Assembly (NCBI RefSeq): GCF_019320115.1
Contig: NC_089589.1
Coordinates: 21,786,580 to 21,850,579, forward strand
DNA from: Miscanthus floridulus
Taxonomy: Eukaryota; Streptophyta; Magnoliopsida; Poales; Poaceae
Direction of reading: 5' to 3'
Length of the DNA: 64,000 nucleotides
Part shown: positions 1 through 11,335 of the stretch, in pieces
Layout of the letters: every line of letters begins with the position of its first letter
Numbering within the stretch: position 1 is the stretch's first letter
Position numbers and translations under genes: made by a program
The notes under the pieces: model-generated
What the model saw: only the letters and a program-made list of their open reading frames with translations
Database searches by the model: none
What the model was told of the DNA's origin: nothing

Positions 1-956
1 CGATGACACGGGGTGTGGCATTGTGGCTCTTCAGTGCAATCCCTACCAAAAGTTTTTGGGCAAAGCTTGCTAGCATACTGGTGTTGCAGCATCGGTCATC
101 ATTAAAGGGGCACGCCATCACTGAAAACACAGTGGTGTCCACTTTAATTAGTGGATTGAATGCATAGAATTTTTCCATCCTATGGATATGATGCAAAGGC
201 ATTTTATCTTGCTCTGTGCTGCCAAACTTCAGCGTTCATGTTGAATATACAGTCAGATGGTGATACACTATGGTCTGGTGAGGAGGTACTGATGTGGATG
301 AACAGAGACAAAGAAAGCAAGACGATCAAAATCACCATGGTCTCAAAACAGATATGTGCATTGAATTAGCACACTTAAAGAATACAAAATATACATAGAT
401 TTTAACTTGGCAGTTGTAATCTGTTATTCACCCAAATGGTTCAAGCTGATGTCTGATTGGCCTGATTCGTTTTTTTACAACGACGCTTTAGTAGCTACAT
501 ATGTCCAGTATCCTGACCACACAAATGTTACACAACTAGGCATGTGCTACTTATTTTTCCACCCAAAAAACAGCATCAAAAGCAGTAATGCTAGTTTAAC
601 TATGAGAAAAAAATAAAGATAAGTGATGGATCGTTGGTTTTGTGGAAATTAGTCATGGTAGCCACATATATAATAACTAGGACACGTGTGCTCCATTTCA
701 CCGAAAGAAGGTCTGGTAGTCAAACTAGCGAAACTAACAACCCAAAGAGCACTACTCGCTCAAACAAGCCAACTACCACCTATTAGGTATATTAACATTT
801 CACAGTAGTGCCAATGAACATTTGGTGCAACATATGTATATATTTGGTGAGTAAATTGACATATAGGTACAGAGAAATAAAACACCTGTGAGCAATTTCT
901 ATTGAGAACACCAATCATAACATAAGAAAAAGTAGTACCGGTGCTAGTAATATGAC

Positions 957-959
<3 letters not shown>

Positions 960-1021
<62 letters not shown>
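960..1021. repeat. (TA)n microsatellite
   Basis: About 31 uninterrupted TA units. The equivalent place in copy B (about 21005-21017) and copy D (about 39540-39550) has only a few TA units, so the expansion is private to copy A. Confidence 0.95.
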
Positions 1022-1022
<1 letters not shown>

Positions 1023-1138
1023 GTCTTGGCCTCCTAGCTCGAACCACGTACGTGTAACAAATGCTAGCACCACAAGAATCCTGAGTAGAGGGAGAAGAGA
1101 GGTGTACAAGAGTTAGGAAGAAACTGCCATTCTGGGTT

Positions 1139-1143
1139 GAGAA
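1139..1143. other. Target-site duplication GAGAA, left
   Basis: GAGAA directly precedes the Copia LTR at 1144 and recurs directly after the other LTR at 8071-8075. Copy B has the uninterrupted sequence with one GAGAA at about 21127-21131, which is the empty site. Confidence 0.93.
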
Positions 1144-1679
1144 TGTTATATTCACGTTATTCATATTCATCAGATCGGAATGCATAGTAATAGGAATACA
1201 TGTACACAGTGAAGTAGGTGTACATGTTATTGAATCCCAGTAGTTAAAAATCCTAATACACGATCTACAAAGAGGCGGAGAGAAGGGGAGTGAGAGGTTG
1301 CAGACCATCGAAGGCCGTAGTGGTCGAAGCAGTCGGAGTGGCGGAAGCGCCGGCCGGGATCTCGTTCACGGATGCCATCTGTGCGCCGGCAGCGACGTTC
1401 GGTGAAGAGAGGAGTCAGTGCAGTGAAGTGGTGGCGTAGTGGAGACGGTGGCGGCTTCCCGTCACTGGCTGCGCCCCTCTCGGATCGGGATGGGGAATAT
1501 CGGTGGGGAGTCGCGGCTCAGGTGAACCTCGTATCGAGAGCCTGCCGGCCCCCACCTTTATTTATAGCACAGTGTGACGGGGGCCCACCAACCATGTAGG
1601 GTTGGGCGCCCCCGATCAGGGCGCGAGAACAAGGCCCAAAAGGCCGTTGGGCCTAACTGGTGGGAGATCAAACCTAACA
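1144..1679 (-). repeat. Copia LTR (3' LTR of the element)
   Basis: This 536-bp LTR begins TGTTATATTC and ends CCTAACA. It matches 7535-8070 with scattered substitutions and no obvious indels. A minus-strand TATA motif lies near 1556-1567. Confidence 0.95.
1556..1567 (-). promoter_or_regulatory. TATA box in Copia LTR
   Basis: The minus strand reads CTATAAATAAAG, a good plant TATA box, in the expected U3 position. The same motif in the other LTR (7947-7958) would drive element transcription. Confidence 0.65.
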
Positions 1680-1690
1680 TTCTCCCCTTT
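1680..1690 (-). other. Copia polypurine tract
   Basis: The minus strand reads AAAGGGGAGAA directly next to the 3' LTR, where plus-strand DNA synthesis is primed. Confidence 0.85.
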
Positions 1691-1892
1691 GATCTCTCAT
1701 CTATTCTTCATTCTTTAATTTCATACTCAAACCTTTCAATTCAAATTTTCTTGCTTCTATCCTATTCCTTTACAGATTAGTGCATAGAGCTGTCTCATCG
1801 TCACAGCAATCAGTGCCGTTAGACTAACAGCCACAACACCCCTCTCCGTATTGGAATGTAAACTTTCTTTGGGCCCTTCGTATGTTCGGGAA

Positions 1893-2975
1893 TCATAGGC
1901 TTTCCCTTAAACCCATGCTGGCTACGTGTTCTCTGAACACGTTGGGTGGTAAGCCCTTTGTGAGCGGATCCGCGAGCATTTTCTCTGTACTTATATGCTC
2001 AAGATTTACTATATGATCCCGAACTTTATCTTTCACAACATAGTACTTTATGTCAATGTGTTTGGCAGCACCACTTGACCTATTGTTGTGAGCGTACTGT
2101 ACCGCTGGATTGTTATCACAATACAATCTCAGTGGTTCATTTATATTATCAATCACTTTCAATCCAGGTATGAATTTCTTCAGCCAATTCACCTGCCCCG
2201 TTGCCTCATAGCATGCTACAAACTCGGCATACATTGTCGAGGATGTAGTTAAAGTTTGTTTGGAGCTTTTCCACGATATAGCCCCTCCTGCGAGAGTAAA
2301 TACATATCCTGACGTGGATTTTCTTTCTTCTCCCGCATAATCAGAATCTGAATACCCCTCTATCTGTAGGGAATCAGATCTTCTATACGTAAGCATGAGG
2401 CCTTTCGTACCCTGCAAATAACGCAGGACTTTCTTCACTAATTTCCAATGTTCAATTCCTGGATTCTTTTGATATCTGCCAAGTAACCCGGTAACAAAAG
2501 CTAAGTCAGGGCGTGTACACACTTGAGCATATTGTAAACTTTCAACAGCTGAAGCATACGATACCGCTTTCATTCGGTCAATTTCATATTGGTTCTTGGG
2601 ACACTGATGTTCCCCAAATCTATCGCCCTTGACTATAGGAGCAGGTGAAGGACTGCACGCATGCATACTAAATTTCTTTAGGACCTTTTCTATGTATGCC
2701 TTTTGCGATAATCCTAGAACCCCCTTTCTTCTGTCTCGGTGAATCTCTACTCCCAAAACGAATGAGGCATCACCGAGATCTTTCATATCAAAGTTTGAGG
2801 ACAAGAATTTCTGCATTTCCATTAATAGATTGATATCACTACTAGCAAGTAAGATATCATCCACATACAAAATTAGGAATATGTACTTTCCATTCTTGAA
2901 CTTTGCATAAACGCAATTGTCCTCAACATTTTCTTTAAACCCAAAACCTTTTATCGTTCTATCAAACTTCAAATA
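1893..2975 (-). pseudogene. Copia pol, C-terminal RT and RNase H
   Basis: About 359 residues stay open here. The RT catalytic motif YVDD is at about residue 36-39 of this piece, followed by the usual RT connection region. A Ty1/Copia-type RNase H follows, with the motif TSSTMYAEF and a C-terminal LADPLTK block typical of the family. The reading frame is the same as the two upstream pieces. The break before it is a TAG codon at 2976-2978, directly after the conserved YGLKQASR motif, where the family normally has Gln. RT copies element RNA into DNA, and RNase H removes the RNA strand. The frame ends about 200 bp before the polypurine tract, as expected. Confidence 0.93.
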
Positions 2976-2978
2976 CCA

Positions 2979-4541
2979 CTATCTTGAAGCTTGCTTCAAT
3001 CCGTAGATTGATTTCTTTAGGCGGCATCCCATATTTTCCTTTCCTTTTATGACAAAACCTTTCGGTTGTGCCATATAAACATTTTCTTCCAAATCCCCGT
3101 TTAGGAAAGCCGTCTTTACATCCATTTGATGTAACTCCAAATCATAGTGGGCTACAAGTGCCATTATAATTCTGAAGGAATCTTTACATGAGACTGGAGA
3201 AAACGTCTCATTGTAATCAATCCCTTCTATTTGCGTGAAGCCTTGCGCCACAAGTTGCGCTTTAAATCTTTCTATATTCCCTTGGGAGTCATATTTCGTT
3301 TTGTATACCCATTTATAGCCTACTGTTTTGGCTCCTTTAGGAATATTTTCTAAGTCCCAAACTTTATTGGTACTCATTGATTTCAATTCATCTTCCACGG
3401 CCTTAAGCCACTTTGATGAGTGGTCGCTTCTCATGGCTTCTTCAAATGAGGTGGGATCATCCCCCATCTGACATTCTTCTATTTCATAAACTTCATAGTC
3501 ATCAGTAATAGCTGATCTTCTTATTCTTTGAGACCTTCTAGGTGCCTCCGGCACTTGTTCCACATTGGGCTGTTGTTGTTCTTCCTCGTGTGCAACATTT
3601 GGTTCTATAGGTTCCTCAAGGATAGGTTCCTCAAGGACAGGTTCCTCATGTTCATTCATTGTCGCCACGGGAGAACTTGCAACAGGTGTTGGCACTACAG
3701 TGTCCTGCACTGTCGGTGCAACAGCAGCAGGTAGCGTGAAGAATAGTTCTTCAATCATCGGAGTGGGTACATGTACCCGCTTCTCCTGTAGGCCGATTTC
3801 TCGTGCTACCATGCTCCCCCTGATCATGTTATCCTCCAAGAACACAGCGTGTCTTGTTTCTACAATCTTCGTATGTCTGTTAGGACAATAGAAGCGATAT
3901 CCTTTCGATCTTTCTGGATAGCCAATAAAATGGCAGCTGACTGTCTTGGAGTCTAACTTTCCTATGTTTGGGTTAAACACTTCTGCCTCAGCCGGACAGC
4001 CCCACACACGCAAATGGTTAAGTGAGGGTTCCCTTCCTGTCCATAATTCATACGGTGTTTTAGGCACCGATTTACTTGGTACTCGATTAAGTATGTGAAT
4101 GGCGGTTTTCAGTGCCTCCATCCATAAACTAATCGGTAATGTGGAGTAACTCATCATGCTTCTTACCATATCCATTAAGGTACGGTTACGTCTTTCAGCC
4201 ACTCCATTCTGCTGAGGCTCCCCTGGTGTGGAGTACTGAGCAACTATACCATTTTCCTGTAGGAACCTTGCAAATGGTCCAAGAATTTGGCCATATGGGG
4301 TATGTCGCCCATAGTACTCTCCACCTCGGTCTGATCGTACTATCTTGATTTTCTTATTGTGCTAATTTTCAACTTCAGCTTTAAATATTTTGAATTTATC
4401 CAATGCTTCCGATCTTTCTTTAATTGGATAAATATTGCCATAACGAGAGTAGTCATCTGTGAATGTTATAAACGAGTCATAACCATCCACACTTTTCACA
4501 GGAAAAGGACCACATATGTCTGTGTGGATTATTTCTAAAAT
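2979..4541 (-). pseudogene. Copia pol, integrase core and N-terminal RT
   Basis: Read in the same frame as gag, this piece holds the integrase catalytic core. Its acidic triad is visible in the short motifs [16 protein letters not shown] and [10 protein letters not shown] variable acidic spacer rich in Glu/Pro follows, then the RT start, with the motif [11 protein letters not shown] and the block ending YGLKQASR. The core has a TAG stop at about 4362-4364, where relatives carry Gln, and starts after a TGA at 4542-4544. All three catalytic residues survive, so the damage is nonsense only. Integrase would insert the cDNA into the host chromosome. Confidence 0.92.
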
Positions 4542-6134
4542 TCATGTGCTTCGTTTGGCATCTTTCTTAATTTTCTTGACATACTTTCCTTTGATACAAT
4601 CAACACATTGTTCTAAATCTGAAAATTCTAAGTGCGGGAGAATTGATTCCTTAACAAATCGTTCTATTCTCCCCCTCGAAATATGGCCCAAGCGACAATG
4701 CCATAATTTCGAAGAGACATAATCAATTCTCTTCCGCTTCTTAGTTACATTCGCAGATGGGGAATCATTCACATTCTCATCGCATACATTGTTCGCATTC
4801 TCAGCAAGAGATAATAAATAAAGCTTGTCTTGTCGGAAGGCAAGACCAACACATTTATTATCAACCAGTATCTTACACTTGCCACCACCAAAATGGCAAT
4901 CAATTCCATCATCATCAAGTTTCGAAACGCTTATCAAATTTCTACGCAAAGAGGGAACATAAAGTACTTCTTTAAGTCTAAGTACAAAACTATTATTCAA
5001 TTCTAAAGAAAAAACTCCAATGGCTTCAACATTGGCTTGCACTCCATTTGCAACTTTAATCGTTCTTTCTCCTCTTTGCAAGGTTCTCGTCCCACTTAAC
5101 CCCTGTAAGGAATTTGCAACATGAGTAGTTGCTCCTGAATCAACCCACCAAGTGGATTTATCATAACATAAATACAGGGATTCATCTACAAATGTAATAA
5201 ATTCATCACCTTTCTTTAGCAGAGATTTCAGGAAGTCTGGACAATCCCTCTTGTAGTGTCCCTTCTTGAAGCAGTGCTTGCACTGATCTTTTTCAGCTCC
5301 ACCATACTGCTGATTCTCAGAATCCTGGAGTTTCTTTCCCTGTGAATTGGAGGAAGAGGCCTTATCCCACTTAGGTTTTCCTTGTGGTTTAGAATTCTTG
5401 CCATTAAAGTTCTTTCTTTTGTTATCCTTCACAAAATGAGCGGATTCACCCTGTGAGGACTTTATCCTCTCCTCTTCTTGAGCACACATTGAGATGAGTC
5501 TTTCTATGCCCCATCTTTCAGGCTGCATATTGTAATTCACAATGAAGGTGTCATATTCTTTTGGCAAAGAAGCAAAAATCAAATGAATCAGGAAATCCTC
5601 CTCCTTCAAATTCATTTCCTTTAGCTTAGATGCCGTAGTGTTCATCTTCAAAATGTGCTCTCTTATGCTACCACCAGTGAATTTCTCATTCACAAGCTTC
5701 TTAATCAGTGAACTTGCTGTGGCCTTGGTAGACCCAGTAAACTGACTCTTGATTTTCTCAAGATATTCTTTGGCAGTAGCACATTCAGGGATTGAGCCCC
5801 ATATCTGTTCTTCTATGGTGGCCTTGGCCACCAACAGACACTTGCGGTTGGAGAGAGTCCATTGCCTATGTTCAAGGTCATATTTCATTCTTATTTCAGC
5901 ATGATCACGCTTTCGAGCAGCGAAATCAGCGTCAGATTCATTTTCACCTCTCACTGGGTCCTCTGGCTCAGTAGGACACGGTGAGGTGATGACAAAATCG
6001 ACCTCTCCCAACGCAAGTTCCAATTCATACTTCTCCCGCCACACACGGTGATTGGTCCCATTGAGTGTCGGGATGTTGGCAATGTTCACAACGCATTTGC
6101 CTCCTGAAATCACACTAGAGTATGTAAGAAACAT
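4542..6134 (-). pseudogene. Copia gag, protease and integrase zinc finger
   Basis: This 530-residue piece runs from a UBN2-type gag region (about residues 20-230) to a CCHC zinc knuckle at C285, C288, H293 and C298, preceded by a Lys/Asn-rich linker. The aspartic protease motif DSGATTH is at about 332-338. The pre-integrase HHCC finger has H479, H484, C510 and C513. Gag packages element RNA, and the protease cuts the polyprotein. The frame ends at TGA (4542-4544) just before the integrase core and continues unshifted beyond it. The first Met at 6134 is about 20 residues ahead of the usual gag start region, so the exact start is uncertain. Confidence 0.93.
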
Positions 6135-7520
6135 TTATACATAAAATTTCATGCTTTAACTCAAGTTGGTCAAATTAAAACTTATAATCATCCATGCAAA
6201 ACATTTTACATCACCGTTGGACAGAAGTAAAATTAATGCATAATTTCTCATGGATCAAAATTATAATATTGTTATTAACAACGTTGGTCAGAAAATAACA
6301 ACATCATAATCTCATCAAAATTATCAGAAATTCATCACTTCTCTTAAAATTAAATTATCCCGTTGGTTCAAATTTAATCAAAGAGAACAATAATTATCAT
6401 GCACAGCGGAAACATTAATAATCTTTTCATATTATTATTTTTCCAGATGCACTAAGTACTTTACTGTTTTCTGGCAAAATATCGTTGGATAAAATTTGCA
6501 CAGAAAAAATTGTATCAAAATCATTCAAATTCATAAAAAAATATGCATTAAAATTGCTCCTGGAAAATAATAACAAATTTTTTCTTTTCACTTCAGCCCA
6601 GCGCGGCCCAAGACGGCAAAAACCGGCTCGGCCCAGCTCTCCGCGCGCGCAGGCCGCACCCAGGCCGCAACCTGGGCCTGGGTCGGCAAAGTCGCGCTGC
6701 CGCGCGCACCCGCCTGGGCCAGCCGGCGGTCCAGTCGCGCTCCACCGTCGGATCGGATCGGACGGCCGAGCATTCGTTTCGGTCGGATAAAAAACTCCGA
6801 CGCCGCGCAGGTGCCTGAAACCCTAGGTCATTCGGCCGCTGCTTCTCTCTCTCTTCTTCTTCGCCGATCTCTCCTCTCTCTACCTCATCTCTTCTCAGTG
6901 CAACAGCGACCGAGAGCGACGATGACGAGCGAGCGTGCAGTGGGGCGACCATAGCGCCGTCGCTGGCCCCCTCGCCGGCGCGCGTGCTCCCCAACGGGTG
7001 AGCACGCCGCCGTCGAGCGGCCTGGCCACGGCGCTTCCTTGGCCGAGCCCGGCGAGCCAGCTCCCTGGCTCAGCTTCTTCTCCCGCGCCGGCGAAGGGAC
7101 ATCCCGACGCACGGCGAGGTAGACCTTCTTCTCCCTTCGGATTCGTTTTCTATCTTCTTTCTTTTCTTTTACTCGTTCACCCGAAAAGGGGATCTAGGGT
7201 TAGGGTTCCGTTGAACCCGATTCGTGTTTTTTTTGTTTGATTCGAGTTCTCCAAGATTATCCCCTTTCCCCTCTTCGGATTTGGGTCTGATTTTCTCTTA
7301 TCCGAAAGGATTTAGATCTAGGGTTCGGGTTCCAGTCTGGCACGTCGGCGAGGGCCGACGGCTCGGTCTTTGTCCCGCGCGGTGGGGATGCCGCCGGCGG
7401 GATGAGGGCCCAGGTAGGACCCCATTCATCCATTCATGTTAGGGTTAGGGTTAGGGTTCGTTAATGTTCTTTCCGATCTGAAATTGGTTCATTCGTTCGA
7501 TCTTTCTTTTCAATAAAACT
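6135..7520 (-). other. Copia untranslated leader
   Basis: About 1.4 kb lies between the primer-binding site and gag. It is AT-rich near gag (6135-6590) and very GC-rich from 6600 to 7120. Several open frames cross the GC-rich part on both strands but show no domain and shift with composition, so I leave them out. Near 7438-7460 there are about three AGGGTT units, too few to count as telomeric. A leader intron is possible but not shown. Confidence 0.7.
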
Positions 7521-7533
7521 CGCTCCGATACCA
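7521..7533 (-). other. Copia primer-binding site (tRNA-iMet)
   Basis: The minus strand reads TGGTATCGGAGCG one base inside the 5' LTR. It matches the usual plant TGGTATCAGAGC site with one change, complementary to the 3' end of initiator tRNA-Met. Confidence 0.9.
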
Positions 7534-7534
7534 A

Positions 7535-8070
7535 TGTTATATTCACGTTATTCATATTCATCAGATCGGAATGCATAGTAATAGGAATACATGTACACAG
7601 TGAAGTAGGTGTACATGTTCTTGAATCCCAGTAGTTAAAAATCCTAATACATGATCTACAAAGAGGTAGAGAGAAGGGGAGTGAGAGGTTGTAGACCATC
7701 GAAGGCCGTAGTGGTCGAAGCAGTCGGAGTGGTGGAAGCGCCGGCCGGGATCTCGTTCGCGGATGCCATCTGCGCGCCGGCAGCGACGTTCGGTGAAGAG
7801 AGGAGTCGGTGCAGTGAAGTGGTGGCGCAGTGGAGACGGTGGCGGCTTACCGTCACTGGCTACGCCCCTCTCGGATCGGGATGGGGAATATCGGCGGGGA
7901 GTCGCGGCTCAGGTGAACCTCGTATCGAGAGCCTGCCGGCCCCCACCTTTATTTATAGCGCAGTGTGACGGGGGCCCACCAACCATATAGGGTTGGGCGC
8001 CCCCGATCAGGGCGCGAGAACAAGGCCCAAAAGGCCGTTGGGCCTAACTGGTGAGAGATCAAACCTAACA
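7535..8070 (-). repeat. Copia LTR (5' LTR of the element)
   Basis: This 536-bp partner of 1144-1679 has the same TG start and CCTAACA end. It holds the promoter-proximal TATA box at 7947-7958 on the minus strand. GAGAA follows at 8071-8075. Confidence 0.95.
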
Positions 8071-8334
8071 GAGAATAGGAGGTAAAGAGAAATTGAACGT
8101 CACTGATGTTACCAGAGGTGGAGGGAGGGGGCACTGAGGGCCTGGCATCCCCAAACAGAATGCCAGATATTCAAATCCAAGCTCTGCCCCTTGAAGTGAC
8201 GTATATTAAGGAGGTGATACGGAACAGTAGCTTCTGTCAACCAATCCTATGTTGTGTGCCGCTGCGGCCATCGACGATGAATCCTTGCCTCCTAAGTAGT
8301 TCAACTAATCTCTGCCAACAAGAAACGGTGGTGA
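8071..8334. repeat. Repeat X, copy A, part 2
   Basis: This resumes copy A after the Copia element and aligns with 21127-21388 in copy B, including the segment around GTGCCGCTGCGGCCATC. It starts with the second GAGAA. After 8334 the match to copy B stops. About 415 bp present in B (21389-21803) are missing here and replaced by the AT-rich tract and the hAT element. Confidence 0.8.
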
Positions 8335-8519
8335 AAACCAAGGTTTTCATTTTCGGAAATTAAAATTTATCGGGGGTCACAGATAAAGAGGATAAACAAG
8401 ATATATCGGAAATATCGGACCAAATTCAAATAAAACTTAATTTGAATTTAAGTAAATTTAAATAAATTTATACAAAATTTATACGAAAAAGATAGATATT
8501 TCATTATCGGCACCTACAA
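8335..8519. other. AT-rich tract of unknown origin
   Basis: A very AT-rich 185-bp segment follows a GGTTTTCATTTTCGG motif and has repeated TAAATTTA-like runs. It has no coding potential. It may be a fragment of another grass repeat that landed beside the hAT element. I see no clear ends. Confidence 0.4.
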
Positions 8520-11335
8520 CAGTGGCGGATCCAGGATTTTTGCATAGGGTATGCGCCGCAAAAAAAATTCTTATACAATTCGGTAAACCATTTATAATTC
8601 GGTAAAACCATATTATAATTCGGTAAAACGACGTCAAACCTTAGTATAAATTGTTCAAATGAAATACAAATACTTCGAAATATAACAATAGGAGACTTAC
8701 AATATTACTTGTTTATCCGCCGCTTTCTCAATGACATGAATGTCTCCATTATATCATCTTCATTAACTTGGAAGAAAATATCCCGCTCAATAAATGTGAC
8801 TAGACAATCATCCAAAACAGTATCACCTATCTTATTCCTTGACTTTGTTTTCACTATAACCAATGCAGAAAATACCCTTTCAACACTCGCAGTTGCCACT
8901 GGTAAAAGCAATATCAATTTGAGAAGCAAGTACACCATATCATACACTTTGTGCCTCTTTGTTTCAACAAGCTTAACTGAGAGATCAACAATGTTGTCTA
9001 GACCTTGGAAGCTAGCATCTTGTCGCATGTCATCAATATAATTATCAAGTTGCAATTTAAGTTTTAACAAATCATTGTTGGAGAAGTCCTTAGGATAAAA
9101 TTCAGCCAATCTACGTACCTTTCGTGCATCAAAAGAAGCAAAGGAGTTGGAAGGACTGAAGGCTGACATACAAGAGAGTAGCTCCATATTGATCTCATCA
9201 AACCGATTATCAAGCTCTTGACTAATTTGATCAATGACACCAATGTATACTTCTCTTCGGAAATGGTCATCATTTGTTTGGTTTCGGGCACGAGCATACC
9301 GTGCTGATTTTTCAAAAGGCACATAAGCACCATCCATAGCAGGAACTTCAACACCATGTTTAATACAAAAATAAGTGACCTTCTGAAGAAAATTATCCCA
9401 ACCATTAGACCTCAACTCCTGCATTCTGCTCTTTGCCACATTAACAAGTGAGATTGCATTAAGAATATCTTGATCCCTTCTCTGCAAGCACTTAGATAAC
9501 TCATTTGTATATCCAAGAATAACATACATTAAGTGCACAAAGAAAACAAACTCAAAGGTTTCAAATGCTCCAAGCACAAAATGTATCTTTGTCCAATCTT
9601 CCTTATATGCATTATCAGCACCAAGTTCAATGAGCACATCATGAATTGAGGAATATATAGTGATGATGCTACATATAGTTTTGTAATGAGAGCCCCACCG
9701 AGTGTCACCAGGCCTAGGCAAACCCATCTCTTGATTTAATCCACTCCCTGAACAACTCAATCCATTACTAACAAGTAAAACTTCAATTGCTTTCTTAAGT
9801 GACAAAGAGGTAGTATCATCTACATGAACAACTCTAATAAAGTGCTCACATGCCCTTCCAAGTTTATCAACATAACGCAAGCAAAGAGCTAGTTGTTCTT
9901 TATGTGATATATCACTAGACTCATCAGCTAAAATTGCATAGGGCTAATCACCAAGTTCCTCAATTATTTTCTTTCTAGTTTCTATGGCACAATAGTGAAT
10001 AATTTGCTTTTGTATCTTTGGGCTAGTCAAAGTGCAATTACCTGGTGCATTGTTCAAGACATACTTGTTCACTTCTTTACTATTTCCTGCAAGAAACTTT
10101 AAAAGTTCAATGAAGTTGCCTCTGTTGCTAGACTCTTCACTTTCATCATGTCCACGGAATGCCAATCCTTGATGCAAAAGAAACTTGATATATCTAAGTG
10201 AATATGTCAATCTTTTCTTGTAAAGACGAAGCTCCTCCTCACTCCACTTGTCAATGTTATAATCAATTGCTACCTTGGGATTCATAAAACCAATGTACCT
10301 CTCTTGAGCTGCTTTATGTGCCCTAGAACCAGAATGTTTGAGAAGTGATGTGTTTCCTATATTCCAATTATTCCATCCATCAACAATAAAAGTTTTTGAC
10401 CCACTGCCCTTCTTGAACAAGTAGCATATGAAGCAAAATGCAGAATCCTTCTTGACACTATATTCAAGCCACTCATAATTATACAACCATTGTATACTGA
10501 ATCGACGAGGTACGCCTCCAATGTTTCGGTATGGAAAATCATGTATATAAGGTTTGCAAGCACCTTTAGTAATATATGCTCTACGGATTGCATCTTGATC
10601 ATTAACAGGATAATCTTCAATGGGCAACCTTTCACCTGGATCATATGGTAGGCGATTGATGTCATACGCCGACGGCTTTGATGCGGGCGGTGGCGGTGAT
10701 GCTAGCGGGGGCGAGGGCAAATGATCTGCAATTTCTTCAACTTGTACTCTATCTTCTTCTTGATTCTGCTCTTCCACAATATTTTCATCTGGAGGTGGGT
10801 CAATAGCAGCCGCCTTCTTTGCTGCTTTCTGAAAAAGGGATCGAATGTCTCCGTTTCTTTTCATAATTCAAGATTCAAGAGTTCTGGAAAAAAACACTTA
10901 CCAATTAGCAAAACTAACGATCGGAAGAAACCTGGAACTGAGGAAGGACGGGGAGTATCACCTGAGGAACTGAGGAAGGACCGGCGATCAGTCCTGCAGG
11001 CGATGGCGGTAGTCCAGGGCTCCAGGCCAAGCGAAGCGACGGGCGATGCCGATGCGCCGGTGGCGGCAATCCAGACTCGACGGGGCGACGGGATCGACGA
11101 TAGTCCAGGCAACGCGCTATCCAACCTTCCTTCGATCGATTTGGAGCTGGGCCGGCCCAGCTGCACGCGCACAGGAGGGAATCCGCTCCGTGTGACCGCG
11201 TCAGTTGCGAATACGAAGGGCACCGGACGCCGGACGGCTTGTTTTTTTTTAAATTTTTTATTTGTATTATGTATGGTTGACGGGTGGCCCACAGGGTGGT
11301 CGGTGGACCACCTTGACCACCCACTAGGACCGCTA
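8520..11335 (-). mobile_element. hAT transposon, TTF-finger type, near full length
   Basis: A hAT transposase gene on the minus strand is flanked by imperfect inverted ends. The left end reads CAGTGGCGGATCCAGGA. The right end, on the complementary strand, reads TAGCGGTCCTAGTGG. No clean 8-bp target duplication is visible, and about 415 bp of repeat X are missing at the site, so the ends or flank have been rearranged. The gene spans most of the element, with about 185 bp and 470 bp on its two sides, so this is an autonomous-type copy disabled by a single nonsense codon. Confidence 0.8.
8705..10864 (-). pseudogene. hAT transposase with TTF zinc finger, one stop
   Basis: One continuous frame of about 719 codons is broken only by a TAG at 9944-9946 (codon 307). 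The N-terminus is a basic, Ala/Pro-rich segment. A TTF-type finger follows, with C144 and C147 and His near 177 and 183. Next comes a DUF4371-like central region, with the short motif ILADESSDIS just past the stop. The C-terminal hAT dimerisation domain carries LPVATASVERVFSA. This is the class annotated in plants as TTF-type zinc finger protein with HAT dimerisation domain. It would bind the element ends and cut them out. The stop codon sits where relatives usually have a coding residue, so readthrough is not assumed. Confidence 0.92.

Larger units (their letters stand above)
1..1143. repeat. Repeat X, copy A, part 1
   Basis: This stretch aligns by eye with 20055-21130 at high identity and more loosely with 42135-42500 and 39090-39660. 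It is the left piece of a repeat copy later split by a Copia element and a hAT element. I do not recognise the family. On the minus strand its first 220 bases carry a frame also present in copy B (20033-20254), with a Phe/Asn/Asp-rich stretch and a double-Cys motif, but copy A starts inside it. No conserved protein domain is evident. The right edge at 1143 is exact, because the Copia target duplication GAGAA ends there. Confidence 0.75.
1144..8070 (-). mobile_element. Complete Ty1/Copia LTR retrotransposon
   Basis: A 6,927-bp element reads on the minus strand. It has two 536-bp LTRs starting TG and ending CA, a 5-bp GAGAA target duplication, a primer-binding site matching the 3' end of initiator tRNA-Met, a purine tract, and one gag-pol frame in Copia order (gag, protease, integrase, RT, RNase H). 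By eye the LTRs differ at roughly 16 of 536 positions, about 3 percent, so the insertion is fairly young but not recent. The polyprotein frame has no frameshift, yet it holds three premature stops, so this copy cannot make the full protein. It sits inside repeat X copy A. The lineage is not assigned. Confidence 0.95.

Noticed and set aside
160..616. Plus-strand frames of about 69 residues, repeated at 20212-20650 and 42297-42503
   Set aside because: They recur only because repeat X recurs. They break in copy E and show no domain.
760..1308. 182-residue minus-strand frame with a long Tyr-Ile repeat
   Set aside because: The repeat is only the translated (TA)n tract and the frame crosses the Copia LTR junction.
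1893..6134. Programmed TAG readthrough or recoding in the Copia and chromovirus polyproteins
   Set aside because: The stops lie inside catalytic domains at several places per element and differ between elements; nonsense mutation is the simpler explanation.
6485..7442. Several overlapping frames in the GC-rich Copia leader
   Set aside because: They exist on both strands, shift with GC content and lie where the element has an untranslated leader.
7436..7460. Telomere-like AGGGTT units
   Set aside because: About three units only, inside a retroelement leader; not a telomeric tract.
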